Source: Neorhizobium sp. JUb45 (lineage in GTDB: Bacteria; Pseudomonadota; Alphaproteobacteria; Rhizobiales; Rhizobiaceae). From it: DNA of 64,000 nucleotides. The notes beneath the pieces are model-generated. The model saw only the letters and a program-made list of their open reading frames with translations, ran no database searches and was not told where the DNA came from. This document shows, one piece after another, positions 23,337-32,803 of this stretch; position 1 is the first letter of the stretch; each line of letters opens with the position of its first letter. The stretch covers positions 57,742-121,741 of the forward strand of contig NZ_SLYW01000012.1 in NCBI RefSeq assembly GCF_004343585.1, read 5' to 3'. Made by a program: the position numbers and the translations under genes.

Positions 23337-26300
23337 GTGGCCGTCCCACATTTCTCAGTCAGCATCGTCGCCCGTGGTTCCGGCCGCAGCGCCGTGCTGT
23401 CCGCGGCCTACCGGCACTGCGCGAAAATGGATTTCGAGCGGGAAGCAAGGACGATCGACTATCGCGCTAAGCAGGGGCTCTTGCATGAGGAGTTCGTCAT
23501 TCCTGAGGACGCGCCGGGCTGGCTGCGGGTAATGGTGGCCAATCGATCCATCTCAGGTGTGTCCGAGGCTTTCTGGAACAAGGTCGAGGTTTTCGAGAAG
23601 CGGTCCGATGCTCAGCTGGCGAAGGACGTCACCATAGCCCTGCCGATCGAGCTGTCAGCCAAACAGAATATCGCGCTGGTCAGGGATTTCGTCGAACGGC
23701 ATATCACGGCCAGCGGCATGGTCGCCGACTGGGTCTATCACGATGCGCCCGGCAATCCGCATATCCATCTGATGACGACGCTGCGGCCGCTGATCGACGA
23801 CGGGTTCGGGCCGAAGAAGGTTGCAGTCCCCGGTCCCGATGGAAAGCCGCAGCGCAACGGTGCCGGGAATATCGTCTATGAGCTTTGGGCCGGCGGTGCC
23901 GATGATTTTAACGCCTTTCGCGACGGATGGTTTGCCTGCCAGAACCGGCATCTTGCCCTTGCCGGCCTCGACATCAGGGTCGATGGCCGTTCCTTCGAAA
24001 AGCAAGGCATCTCGCTGGAGCCAACCATTCACGTCGGGGTCGGTGCGACGGCGATCGAGCGGAAGGCGGATGGCGCGAGTGAGACCGCGCCGGCCGCTTC
24101 GGTAAAGCTGGAACGGATCGAGCTTCAGGAAGAGCGCCGCGAGGAAAATGCGCGGAGGATCCATCGCGATCCCGGTCTCGTCCTCGATCTCATCACCCGC
24201 GAAAAAAGCGTCTTCGACGAGCGAGACGTCGCCAAGGTTTTGCACCGCTACGTCGATGATCCAGCCCTGTTCCAGGATTTGATGGCGCGGGTTTTGCAGC
24301 ATCCGGATGCGCTGCGGCTGGATAGAGAGCGGATCTCGTTTTCGACGGGTGCCCGGTCGCCGGCGAAATACACGACGCACGATCTTATCCGCATCGAAGC
24401 GGAGATGGCGAACAGGGCATTGTGGCTCGCGCGGCAGCGCTCTCATCATGTTGCAGCCCAGGTCCTGACCCAGACTTTCGAACGGCATGGCCGTCTTTCG
24501 GAGGAGCAGAAATCGGCGGTGGAGCATATCGCTGGCTCAGAGCGAATTGCCGCCGTTGTCGGGCGCGCCGGTGCCGGCAAGACGACAATGATGAAGGCCG
24601 CACGCGAAGCCTGGGAGGCGGCCGGATATCGCGTTGTCGGCGCAGCCCTTGCCGGCAAGGCCGCAGAGGGCCTGGAGAAGGAAGCGGGCATTGCATCCCG
24701 CACTCTGTCTGCCTGGGAACTGCGCTGGGATCAGAACCGCGACCATCTCGACGACAAGACCGTCATGGTGCTCGACGAGGCCGGCATGGTCTCCTCACGG
24801 CAGATGGCGCACCTCGTCGAGGCGGCCACGATGTCAGGCGCGAAACTCGTTCTCGTCGGTGATCCCGATCAGCTCCAACCAATCGAGGCGGGCGCTGCTT
24901 TCCGCGCGATTTCCCAGCAGATCGGATATTCAGAGCTCGAAACGATCTATCGTCAGCGCGAGCAGTGGATGCGTGATGCGTCGCTCGATTTTGCCCGCGG
25001 TAACGTGTCGTCTGCGCTCGCCGCTTACGCGGGCCAGGGCATGGTTCGAACAGGCTGGACAAAGGACGAGGCGATCACGACTTTGATTGCCGACTGGGAC
25101 CGCGAATTCAATCCGGCCAGTTCCTCGTTGATCCTCGCGCACCGCCGCCTCGACGTGCGAATGTTGAACGAAATGGCCCGCGGCAAGCTTATCGAGCGCG
25201 GCCTCATCGATACCGGACACACCTTCGAGACGGAAAATGGTCACCGACAATTCGCAGCCGGCGACCAGATCGTCTTCCTGAAGAACGAGGGTTCGCTCGG
25301 CGTCAAGAACGGCATGTTGGCCCGCGTGGTCGAAGCGCAGCCCGGGCGTATTGTTGCCGAGATCGGTGGTGGCGATGATCGTCGTGAGGTCGTGGTCGAA
25401 CAGCGCTTCTATGCCAATCTCGATCATGGCTATGCCACCACGGTTCACAAGAGCCAGGGCGCCACTGTCGATCGCGTCAAGGTCTTGGCATCGAGCACGC
25501 TGGACAGGCACCTTTCCTATGTCGCCATGACCCGCCACCGCGAAACGGCCGAGCTCTATGTCGGCCTGGAAGAGTTCGCCCAGCGGCGCGGTGGGGTGCT
25601 TCTCGCGCACGGGGACGCCCCCTACGAGCACAAGCCGGAAAACCGGGCCAGCTACTATGTCACGCTCGGCTTTGCCGATGGACAGGAGCGGACTGTTTGG
25701 GGTGTCGATCTTGCCCGCGCGATCAATGAATCGAAAGTCGAGATCGGAGATCGCATTGGTCTCAAGCATCTCGGATCGCAGCGCGTCACGCTGCCTGACG
25801 GTACCGAGGCTGATCGCAATTCGTGGAAGGTCGTCCCCGTCGAGGAGCTGGCGATGGCGAGAATGCATGAACGCCTGTCACGCGACGGATCGAAGGAGAC
25901 CACGCTCGACTACGAGGATGCTTCTTCCTATCGCGCGGCACTTCAGTTTGCGAACGCGCGCGGCCTGCATCTGATGAATGTCGGTCGCACCCTGCTGCGC
26001 GATCGCCTGCAGTGGACCATCCGCCAGAAGGGAAAGCTGACCGATCTCATCTCGCGGCTTACCGCCATCGGAACCCGGCTTGGATTGGGTCCTGGCGTCG
26101 CCGAGGAGCCCCGCGTTCGTAGCGCCTCCGAAACCCGAAATCAGACCAACTCTGTCATCCAGAAGGATAGGACGCCCATGGTTGCCGGTATCACCACATT
26201 TGCGAAATCGATCGAAAAATCTGTCGAGGACAAGGTCTCGGCCGATCCCGCCTTGAAGAGCCAATGGCAGGAGGTCTCGGCCCGCTTCCACCTCGTCTAT

Positions 26301-26969
26301 GCCGATCCGCAGGCGGCGTTCAATGCGGTGAATGTCGATGCCATGGTCGGAAGCCCCGAGATCGCGAAAACAACGATTGCGACGATTTTTAAGCTGCCGG
26401 AAAGTTTTGGTTCGTTGAAGGGCAAGACCGGCCTTTTCGCCGGCAAGGCAGAAGTCCAAGCGCGAGAGACCGCGCTCGTAAACGTCCCGGCACTGGCGCG
26501 TGATCTGGACGGGTACCTGCGCAAACGGGCTGAAGCCGAACGTCGCTATGAGGCGGAGGAGCGTGCTGTTCGCTTGAAGGTCTCGATCGATATCCCCGCG
26601 CTCTCCGGCGCGGCCAAGCAGACCCTAGAGCGGGTGCGCGATGCCATCGACCGAAATGCTCTCCCCTCCGGCTTGGAATACGCCCTCGCCGACAGACAAG
26701 TGAAGGCCGAACTGGAAGGATTTGCGAGAGCCGTCTCCGAACGTTTCGGGGAAAGATCCTTCCTGCCGCTCGCGGCAAAAGACGCGGATGGCAAGGTGTT
26801 TGAGAAGCTTTCCGGCGGCATGGCGCCGGCTCAGAAGGCCGAGCTGCAATCGTCCTGGAATACGATGCGGACTGTTCAGCAACTATCCGCCCATGAGCGG
26901 ACGGTGACCGCCCTAAAGCAGGCGGAGATCATGCGCCAGACCAAGACCACTGGGCTCTCCCTGAAATGA
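23337..26969 (+). CDS. traA: conjugative relaxase/helicase TraA
   Basis: 1210 residues from a GTG start. The N-terminal ~250 residues form a MobQ-type relaxase: MAVPHFSVSIVARGSGRSAV, the candidate nucleophile Tyr in AAYRHC, and metal ligands HIHLMTTLRP near residue 142. A TraA/RecD-like helicase follows with Walker A VVGRAGAGKTTM near 405, Walker B VMVLDEAGMVSS near 476 and GYATTVHKSQG near 700. A charged C-terminal region follows. TraA nicks oriT and pilots and unwinds the strand. It is slightly longer than Ti-plasmid TraA (~1100). Its stop overlaps the start of traF (ATGA). A tra-box-like site and oriT lie just upstream. Confidence 0.95.
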   Translation: MAVPHFSVSIVARGSGRSAVLSAAYRHCAKMDFEREARTIDYRAKQGLLHEEFVIPEDAPGWLRVMVANRSISGVSEAFWNKVEVFEKRSDAQLAKDVTIALPIELSAKQNIALVRDFVERHITASGMVADWVYHDAPGNPHIHLMTTLRPLIDDGFGPKKVAVPGPDGKPQRNGAGNIVYELWAGGADDFNAFRDGWFACQNRHLALAGLDIRVDGRSFEKQGISLEPTIHVGVGATAIERKADGASETAPAASVKLERIELQEERREENARRIHRDPGLVLDLITREKSVFDERDVAKVLHRYVDDPALFQDLMARVLQHPDALRLDRERISFSTGARSPAKYTTHDLIRIEAEMANRALWLARQRSHHVAAQVLTQTFERHGRLSEEQKSAVEHIAGSERIAAVVGRAGAGKTTMMKAAREAWEAAGYRVVGAALAGKAAEGLEKEAGIASRTLSAWELRWDQNRDHLDDKTVMVLDEAGMVSSRQMAHLVEAATMSGAKLVLVGDPDQLQPIEAGAAFRAISQQIGYSELETIYRQREQWMRDASLDFARGNVSSALAAYAGQGMVRTGWTKDEAITTLIADWDREFNPASSSLILAHRRLDVRMLNEMARGKLIERGLIDTGHTFETENGHRQFAAGDQIVFLKNEGSLGVKNGMLARVVEAQPGRIVAEIGGGDDRREVVVEQRFYANLDHGYATTVHKSQGATVDRVKVLASSTLDRHLSYVAMTRHRETAELYVGLEEFAQRRGGVLLAHGDAPYEHKPENRASYYVTLGFADGQERTVWGVDLARAINESKVEIGDRIGLKHLGSQRVTLPDGTEADRNSWKVVPVEELAMARMHERLSRDGSKETTLDYEDASSYRAALQFANARGLHLMNVGRTLLRDRLQWTIRQKGKLTDLISRLTAIGTRLGLGPGVAEEPRVRSASETRNQTNSVIQKDRTPMVAGITTFAKSIEKSVEDKVSADPALKSQWQEVSARFHLVYADPQAAFNAVNVDAMVGSPEIAKTTIATIFKLPESFGSLKGKTGLFAGKAEVQARETALVNVPALARDLDGYLRKRAEAERRYEAEERAVRLKVSIDIPALSGAAKQTLERVRDAIDRNALPSGLEYALADRQVKAELEGFARAVSERFGERSFLPLAAKDADGKVFEKLSGGMAPAQKAELQSSWNTMRTVQQLSAHERTVTALKQAEIMRQTKTTGLSLK

Positions 26970-27520
26970 GTGCCGAGCCATTGAACATGCGTCGTTCCAG
27001 ACGCGTGGCGGTCATTCTGCTTGGCGCCCTTCTAAGCCTTGCAGCGGTCCTGGTGATGGGCTTTGGTGCTGGCATCAGGGTCAACACCACGCCAAGCGAG
27101 CCGCTAGGGCTCTGGCGCATCGTGCCGGTCAATCGCCCCGTCGAAATCAGTGATCTCGTCTTCGTCTGCATGCCAGACACCGTCGAGCGCAGGGAGGGGA
27201 TATCGCGAGGCTATCTGCGGCGGGGGCTCTGCGCCGGTGGAACTGGACCGCTCATCAAGCACGTTGTTGCTGTCGCCGGGCAGCAGGTCGAAATTGCCAG
27301 TAGCGTATCGATTGATGGAGCAGTCCTCGACAATTCCCGACTCGTCGAGCTTGACGGTCGTGACCGGCCGCTACGACCATATTCCGGTGGTACCGTGCCG
27401 CTTGGGCAGGTGTTTATCCACTCTCCGTTCCCGGGGTCTTGGGACAGTCGATATTTCGGCCCGGTTCCGGTTTCCGGGATCCTCGGATTGGCGCGCGAGG
27501 TCCTGACCTATGCGCCATGA
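26966..27520 (+). CDS. traF: conjugative transfer signal peptidase TraF
   Basis: 184 residues. One N-terminal membrane segment (VAVILLGALLSLAAVLVMGFG) is followed by an S26 signal-peptidase fold: catalytic Ser in NTTPSEPLGLWR and catalytic Lys in GPLIKHVVAVAGQ, with the later SRYFGPVPVSGILG. TraF matures and helps cyclise the TrbC pilin. The ATG overlaps the traA stop by four bases, and traB begins inside its 3' end, so the three are translationally coupled. Confidence 0.95.
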   Translation: MSAEPLNMRRSRRVAVILLGALLSLAAVLVMGFGAGIRVNTTPSEPLGLWRIVPVNRPVEISDLVFVCMPDTVERREGISRGYLRRGLCAGGTGPLIKHVVAVAGQQVEIASSVSIDGAVLDNSRLVELDGRDRPLRPYSGGTVPLGQVFIHSPFPGSWDSRYFGPVPVSGILGLAREVLTYAP

Positions 27521-28673
27521 TCGGCAACGAGCAGCGCTCATGGTCGCGGGCGCGGTCGCATGCGGCTGGATTGGATGGAGCGGCTATCTGTTGCTCTTGC
27601 CGGTCTCTATCGCCTTCCCCTATCTGTGGTCACGGGCGCCGGATCGGACTTCTGCGGCGCTTGTGTCTACGGGATATTTCCTGGCGGCGTCGCGGAGTTT
27701 GCCGCAAGGCGTTGCGGCCTTCTATCAATCGGACATTTGGCCTGGACTGGTCTTGTGGCTTCTGGCGTTCAGCGGCTTTGTCTCTGTCCATTCCGTGCTC
27801 TGGACGGGGCGACTGGGTGTTCGAAGCGTATTGGCCTACCTCATCGCCATGGTCCTCATGGCTCTTCCGCCATTCGGCATTCTTGGCTGGGCCCACCCAA
27901 TTACGGCGGCAGGTGTCATCCTTGCTGGATGGGACTGGCTCGGTCTGTTAGCAATGGCATCCGGCCTATCGATCATGACGACGCGATACTGGCCAGCTGC
28001 TGCCATCACCTTCGCAGGTTGCTGGCTCTGGTCCGCCGCATTCTGGACGCAGCCGCAGATAGGGCGCGATTGGCAAGGTGTCGACCTCCAACTCGGGAAA
28101 AGATTGGGTCGAGACGCGGGCCTTGCCTATCATCGTCAGCTCCGTGCATCGATCGGCCGAAGCAAGGTTCGAGACCGGATCGTCGTCCTTCCGGAAAGCA
28201 CTCTCGGCTTTTGGACGCCATCTGCCGCAGCCCTTTGGCAGACATATGCGAAAAGCAGCACAATGACCGTTGTCGCAGGTGCTGTTGTCGTCGACGAAAC
28301 CGGTTACGACAATGTCCTTGTCCAGATTACCGGACAGCGCAGCGATATCGTTTACCGCGAGCGGATCCCGGTGCCAGGTTCGATGTGGCAGCCGTGGCGC
28401 CAACTGGCCGGGCAAAGCGGGGGAGCCCGCGCGCACTTTTTCGCTAATCCTGTGGTCTACATTGCCGGGATGAAGTCCGCGCCGCTGATCTGCTACGAGC
28501 AACTCCTTGTCTGGCCGATCTTGCAATCCATGCTGCATGACCCGGACATGATCGTCGCCGTTGGTAACGGCTGGTGGACGCAAGGCACTTCCGTTGTCGA
28601 AATCCAGCGCATGAGCGTCGAGGCCTGGGCCCGCCTCTTCGACCGACCTTTCGTTATGTCCTTCAATACCTGA
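27510..28673 (+). CDS. traB: conjugal transfer protein TraB
   Basis: 387 residues. Several N-terminal hydrophobic segments precede a nitrilase/apolipoprotein N-acyltransferase-like domain, with VVLPESTLGFW (Glu), a Lys-containing region and APLICYEQLLVWP (Cys) as the catalytic triad positions. Ti-type TraB raises conjugation efficiency; its reaction is not established. The start overlaps traF by 11 bases. The gene is third in traAFBH. Confidence 0.9.
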   Translation: MRHDRQRAALMVAGAVACGWIGWSGYLLLLPVSIAFPYLWSRAPDRTSAALVSTGYFLAASRSLPQGVAAFYQSDIWPGLVLWLLAFSGFVSVHSVLWTGRLGVRSVLAYLIAMVLMALPPFGILGWAHPITAAGVILAGWDWLGLLAMASGLSIMTTRYWPAAAITFAGCWLWSAAFWTQPQIGRDWQGVDLQLGKRLGRDAGLAYHRQLRASIGRSKVRDRIVVLPESTLGFWTPSAAALWQTYAKSSTMTVVAGAVVVDETGYDNVLVQITGQRSDIVYRERIPVPGSMWQPWRQLAGQSGGARAHFFANPVVYIAGMKSAPLICYEQLLVWPILQSMLHDPDMIVAVGNGWWTQGTSVVEIQRMSVEAWARLFDRPFVMSFNT

Positions 28674-28700
28674 TGCCGACACTCAAGCGGGAGAGATCAA

Positions 28701-29306
28701 ATGGATGCGGAGCTGATAGACAAATGCCGCGATCCGGCATTAACGCCGGCTATCGTCGAGCAGTTTGTTGCGGCGGCCGGGTCAGACGACCCTCTAGCCA
28801 TAACGATCAAGGCAGATGGCCGGCTGGTGCTGATCCCGAAACCTCAATCAACCGAAGGCGCATTGGCAGTGGTCAAGGAGTATGCGGGGCACGCGATGGT
28901 CAGGGTCGGGCTGACCCAATTTCCCGCCGGCTTAGGCATCCGTGATGTTTCCCATATGCAGGCAAGTTTATTCGAACCGTGCGAAAACCTACGCACGGGC
29001 ACCGCCTTGTTCGCGAAAGTCGCGCGCATCGTGACCCAATGGTACGGGCAACCGACCAATCCGGAACTCTTGCCGCAACTGTTTGATGACGCAGTGGTTG
29101 CCTGGCGAAACGGCAGTTTCGAGGGAGAAAACATCTTCAAGGCCGATGATCCTGGCGGCCCGACGTTTTTCACCGGGGAGGCGGTTCCTCCCCGGTCTCC
29201 TCTCTTCAATGCAAGCGTTCCCGCAAGGCAACCGCTGTCTGACGATGCCGTCCCGGACGTCGGCATGCGTGTCGACCTGTCCCGGATACAGGGAGATCGT
29301 CAATAG
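28701..29306 (+). CDS. traH: conjugal transfer protein TraH
   Basis: 201 residues, MDAELIDKCRDPALTPAIVEQF to RIQGDRQ, closely fitting rhizobial TraH. The family follows traB in many Ti-type transfer regions and its function is not known. No signal peptide or membrane segment is evident. GGGAGAGATCAA precedes the ATG, 27 bases after traB, so it is the last gene of the operon. Confidence 0.85.
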   Translation: MDAELIDKCRDPALTPAIVEQFVAAAGSDDPLAITIKADGRLVLIPKPQSTEGALAVVKEYAGHAMVRVGLTQFPAGLGIRDVSHMQASLFEPCENLRTGTALFAKVARIVTQWYGQPTNPELLPQLFDDAVVAWRNGSFEGENIFKADDPGGPTFFTGEAVPPRSPLFNASVPARQPLSDDAVPDVGMRVDLSRIQGDRQ

Positions 29307-29335
29307 AGGTGTTGCGGCAATACAGGTGGAGGCAA

Positions 29336-30175
29336 TCAGTCCGAGACGAGGTCCGCACCAAACCATCGGTAGCTGATTTCTTCAAGGGTACCGTCCGCCT
29401 TGATGGATCGTAAAGCCGTGTTCAACTCTTCCGCGAGATGCGAACTGTCTTTGCGAACACCAATTCCAACTCCAGGACCAAAGAGCCCGCCGGAAATGCG
29501 TGGTCCATAGATCGCGACTGTCGCGTGGTCATCCGTATCGAGGAACGCTTTCCAGACCGAATAATCCGCCAAGCCTGCATCGATGCGGCCCACCGAAAGA
29601 TCGATGTTGAGATTATCCTGGGTGTCATATGTCCGGACCTCGACGGCATCGCCGAGATATTCCCGAACGAAGGCTTCAGCATTCGTTGACCCCTGGACAC
29701 CGATGACCTTGCCTTGCAGGTTGTTTTTTAGCGTCTGCAAAAATGCCTTGTCGCTGTCGGACGCAGATGAGAGATCGATCCGTGTGTTTTCGGGAAGTTC
29801 AGGCAGCCTGCTGGCCTTCGAGGCCACGAAATAGTTGGATGTCAGCGCATAGGGTTCAGAAAAGGCAATAACCTGCTTGCGCTTGTCGGTGATCGACATG
29901 CCGGCCATGATCGCGTCGAATTTGCCGACCGTCAGCGCGGGTATGATGCCGTCCCATGCCTGCGTGACGAAGGTGCAATCGAACTTCGCACGCTTGCAGA
30001 GCGCCTTGCCGACATCGATATCAAAGCCGACCGCCTGACCAGAAGCGTCGACCGCATTCCACGGCGGGAAGGCCCCTTCCGTGGCAAATGTCAGCGATTT
30101 CTGATCCTGTGCTCGCGCCTGCACGATAACAGTCAGCGAGGCCAGCATGGCGATTGCAGCGATGGTGGTTTTCAT
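29336..30175 (-). CDS. amino-acid ABC transporter substrate-binding protein
   Basis: 279 residues from ATG 30175 behind AAGGGGAA. A signal peptide ending near QARAQ is followed by a type-2 periplasmic binding fold: LTFATEGAFPPWN, GFDIDVGKALC and AGMSITDKRKQVIAFSEPY, as in the Lys/Arg/Orn and opine (NocT/OccT) binding proteins. Residues contacting the alpha-amino and carboxylate groups are in place. It is the last gene of a five-gene operon with permeases, ATPase and a racemase-like enzyme. The ligand may be a basic amino acid or derivative; this is inference. Confidence 0.85.
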   Translation of the reverse strand: MKTTIAAIAMLASLTVIVQARAQDQKSLTFATEGAFPPWNAVDASGQAVGFDIDVGKALCKRAKFDCTFVTQAWDGIIPALTVGKFDAIMAGMSITDKRKQVIAFSEPYALTSNYFVASKASRLPELPENTRIDLSSASDSDKAFLQTLKNNLQGKVIGVQGSTNAEAFVREYLGDAVEVRTYDTQDNLNIDLSVGRIDAGLADYSVWKAFLDTDDHATVAIYGPRISGGLFGPGVGIGVRKDSSHLAEELNTALRSIKADGTLEEISYRWFGADLVSD

Positions 30176-30199
30176 GGAATTCCCCTTTTTGTTTTTCAT

Positions 30200-31360
30200 T
30201 CAGACATAGAGTTTCGGAACGTGATCCCGCAATCCCGCATACAGCCCAATGATGTCGGTCCCCCATCGCGCTGCAACTTCGTCCCGTGTGATCATCGCTT
30301 CCCCCTGACGCCCAAGCAGAACCACTTCGTCGCCGAAGCGCGCTTCCGGAATGTCGGTGAGATCGATCCGGACATGCTCGAGATGTGATGGACCGATCAA
30401 GCTTGCGCGCCGCCCCCGCACGAGACCGACCATCCCGTTGGGCAGATATCTTGGCAAACCGTCACCCCAACCCATTGCCATGACACCGAGTATCATCCCC
30501 GAGCGAAAGCCGGGACCATCGGGCACGGGACCAAGTGACGCATCGACGCGCTTGACCGAAACGAGCCTCGTTGCGATTGCCTTCAGCGCCGGGCGCAAGG
30601 CAATTGGACGCGCTGGCTCACTGATTTCGGAAATACCCAAAAGCAGCGCGCCGGGATCGACGGCATCGAAATCCATATCCGGATGCTCAAGGACACCTTC
30701 CGTGCTCGACATCATCACGAGCGCCGGCCGATGACCGGAGGTCTCGATCGTGCGTAGAGTGTCGTGCATTCTTGCGAGTTGTGCCTCGGCCTTGTCGTTC
30801 TGCGAACCGGGCAGCTCGCTCATATGCGCGTAAAGCCCCTCAACTTGAACATCGGGATACTCGGCTGCGATCCTTAGAAGCTCAGGCAGCTGAGCCGGCG
30901 TGGTACCGGCTCGAAAGAACCCTAGATCGAGCTTCATGAATAGCCTGGTCGTCGTCAGCACTCGTCGCCACTGCATCAATTCCTCGATGCTCGAAACGCT
31001 GATCGTAAGACTGTTTGCCTCAATCAATCTTGCGTCCTCGAGACCCGGACCGGGATACAAGAGAATGGGACTTGAGACGCCACGCTGGCGAATGGCGATC
31101 GCATCGGCGATGGATGCAACGGCAAAACCGTCGATACTCTCCTGCGCCAGTGCCGCGGCGACGACCCCGGCCCCGCAGCCAATGGCGTTGCGCTTCAGGC
31201 ATCCGTAGATCTTGACGTGTTGCGGCAAATTCCGACGAAGCTGACGATAGTTGTGACGTATGGCGTTGATATCGATCTCGACCCAACATCCGCGGATCCG
31301 AATGTCTGCTACGGCGTCGGCTTGATCGGTATAGCGGTTTTGATGTTCAAGAAGGTTCAT
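30200..31360 (-). CDS. alanine-racemase-like PLP enzyme with altered catalytic Tyr
   Basis: 386 residues with the alanine racemase layout: an N-terminal TIM barrel carrying the PLP lysine in GCLKRNAIGCGAG (about Lys56) and a C-terminal beta domain. In canonical enzymes the second catalytic residue is Tyr in GYADG; here the motif is MGWGDGLPR, with Trp. The conserved MCMDQ-type segment is also replaced (SLIGPSHLEHVRIDLT). It may therefore act on another substrate or by another chemistry. It overlaps the permease gene upstream by four bases and precedes the binding-protein gene, tying it to uptake of its substrate. Confidence 0.75.
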   Translation of the reverse strand: MNLLEHQNRYTDQADAVADIRIRGCWVEIDINAIRHNYRQLRRNLPQHVKIYGCLKRNAIGCGAGVVAAALAQESIDGFAVASIADAIAIRQRGVSSPILLYPGPGLEDARLIEANSLTISVSSIEELMQWRRVLTTTRLFMKLDLGFFRAGTTPAQLPELLRIAAEYPDVQVEGLYAHMSELPGSQNDKAEAQLARMHDTLRTIETSGHRPALVMMSSTEGVLEHPDMDFDAVDPGALLLGISEISEPARPIALRPALKAIATRLVSVKRVDASLGPVPDGPGFRSGMILGVMAMGWGDGLPRYLPNGMVGLVRGRRASLIGPSHLEHVRIDLTDIPEARFGDEVVLLGRQGEAMITRDEVAARWGTDIIGLYAGLRDHVPKLYV

Positions 31361-32115
31361 TTGCCACCTTCCTGCACGGCAAGCTTCATTCCGGTCCGCC
31401 CGCGAGCAAATGTAATGCGCGGCCCAGACCTCGGCCGCCTGTCGCTTCTTGATATCCGTCCCTCAACCAACCGGAAGAACTGCGTGGTCAGAAGCGTGAT
31501 CGCGAGATAGATCAGAGCTGCCGAAATGAAGACCTCGTACGGCGAGAAGGTCTGCGCGACGATTTTACGCGCGTTTCCGGTCACCTCCATGATGGTGATG
31601 GTGCTGGCCAGCGAGCTGGCTTTCAGCATCATGATAACCTCGTTGGCATAGGCAGGGAGTGCAAGCCGGATACCGGTTGGCAAGACCAGACGCCTCAATC
31701 GAAGCGTATAAGACATGCCCAGGGCCTTGCCGGCTTCGATCTCACCTGCAGGTATGGCGCGGATGCCGCCACGCAATATTTCGGCGGTATAGGCGGCATG
31801 GTTCAAAGAGAACGCAATGACGGCGCACCAGAGCGGGTCTCTGAGGATTGGCCATAAGAATCCGAACCGGACCCAGCCGATCTGACTGGCGCCGTAATAG
31901 ATGAGAAACAGCTGAACGAGCAAAGGCGTTCCGCGAAACACAAATGTGTAGATCTGAGCAGGCAAATACACGATAGCGGACGATGATGTCCGCATCAGCG
32001 CCATGGGAATGGCCAAGGTGCCGCCAATGACAACAGCGGCCAGCGTCAGGCCTATTGTGAGGACCAGACCATCCATCAACCGCGGGATCACATCGATAAT
32101 CAAGGAGAGATTCAT
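31357..32115 (-). CDS. amino-acid ABC transporter permease (HisM-like)
   Basis: About 252 residues, starting MNLSLIIDVIPRLMDGLVLTIGL. Five hydrophobic segments and the EAA loop EAGKALGMSYTLRLRRLVLPTGIRLALP define a polar-amino-acid permease subunit. It pairs with the preceding permease in the inner membrane. The ATG at 32115 follows GAGGA; an earlier in-frame start (32136) would overlap the upstream gene. Its stop overlaps the racemase-like start. Confidence 0.9.
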   Translation of the reverse strand: MNLSLIIDVIPRLMDGLVLTIGLTLAAVVIGGTLAIPMALMRTSSSAIVYLPAQIYTFVFRGTPLLVQLFLIYYGASQIGWVRFGFLWPILRDPLWCAVIAFSLNHAAYTAEILRGGIRAIPAGEIEAGKALGMSYTLRLRRLVLPTGIRLALPAYANEVIMMLKASSLASTITIMEVTGNARKIVAQTFSPYEVFISAALIYLAITLLTTQFFRLVEGRISRSDRRPRSGPRITFARGRTGMKLAVQEGGK

Positions 32116-32125
32116 GGTTGCATCC

Positions 32126-32803
32126 TCACATCGCAAACCGCGCGCCGCGGCTGGCGCGGTGCTCGAGTTGCGCCAAGCCGATGATTGAGGCGGACGTGAA
32201 GGCCAGATAGATTGCCGCCGCCGCGCAATAGAATGTCAAAGGGTCATGCGTTGCGCCGGCGGCGATGCCGGTCTTGCGCATCAGGTCTTCCAGTCCGACC
32301 ACGGAAACGAGCGCCGTGTCCTTGAGCAGAGTGAGCCAGAGGTTTCCAAGGCCCGGCAGGGCGTGCCTCCACATCTGCGGCAGGATGACGAAACGCCAGA
32401 TCAGGACACTTGGAAGTCCGAGTGCGCGTGCTGCTTCGATCTGACCATGCGGGACTGCCCGGATCGCCGCCCTGAACACTTCGGTTGCATAGGCACCAAA
32501 CACCAGGGACAGCGCAAACACACCACTCGTGAATGCATTGATCTCGGCATAACGACCGGCCAATGCGGTCAGCGCGACAGTCCCTCCGAAATAGAGGATG
32601 AGAATGATGAGCAGTTCCGGAATGCCGCGTATGACCGTGGTGTAGAGAATGGCTGCCGCCCTTATCATCGCGACATCGCTCTGCTTGGCAATTGCCCCGC
32701 AAAGCCCGACGGCGACGCCGAAAACAAGACTCGTTGTGGCGAGCCCCAAGGTGGTGGATGCTCCGGCGACAAGCTGGCCTGCAAAACCTTGCAATTCGAT
32801 CAT
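32126..32803 (-). CDS. amino-acid ABC transporter permease (HisQ-like)
   Basis: 225 residues, with about five membrane segments and the EAA loop EAARALGLPSVLIWRFVILPQMWRHALP. The sequence IRGIPELLIILILYFGG is characteristic of HisQ/OccQ subunits. It overlaps the ATPase gene by four bases (ATGA), showing coupled translation. Confidence 0.9.
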   Translation of the reverse strand: MIELQGFAGQLVAGASTTLGLATTSLVFGVAVGLCGAIAKQSDVAMIRAAAILYTTVIRGIPELLIILILYFGGTVALTALAGRYAEINAFTSGVFALSLVFGAYATEVFRAAIRAVPHGQIEAARALGLPSVLIWRFVILPQMWRHALPGLGNLWLTLLKDTALVSVVGLEDLMRKTGIAAGATHDPLTFYCAAAAIYLAFTSASIIGLAQLEHRASRGARFAM

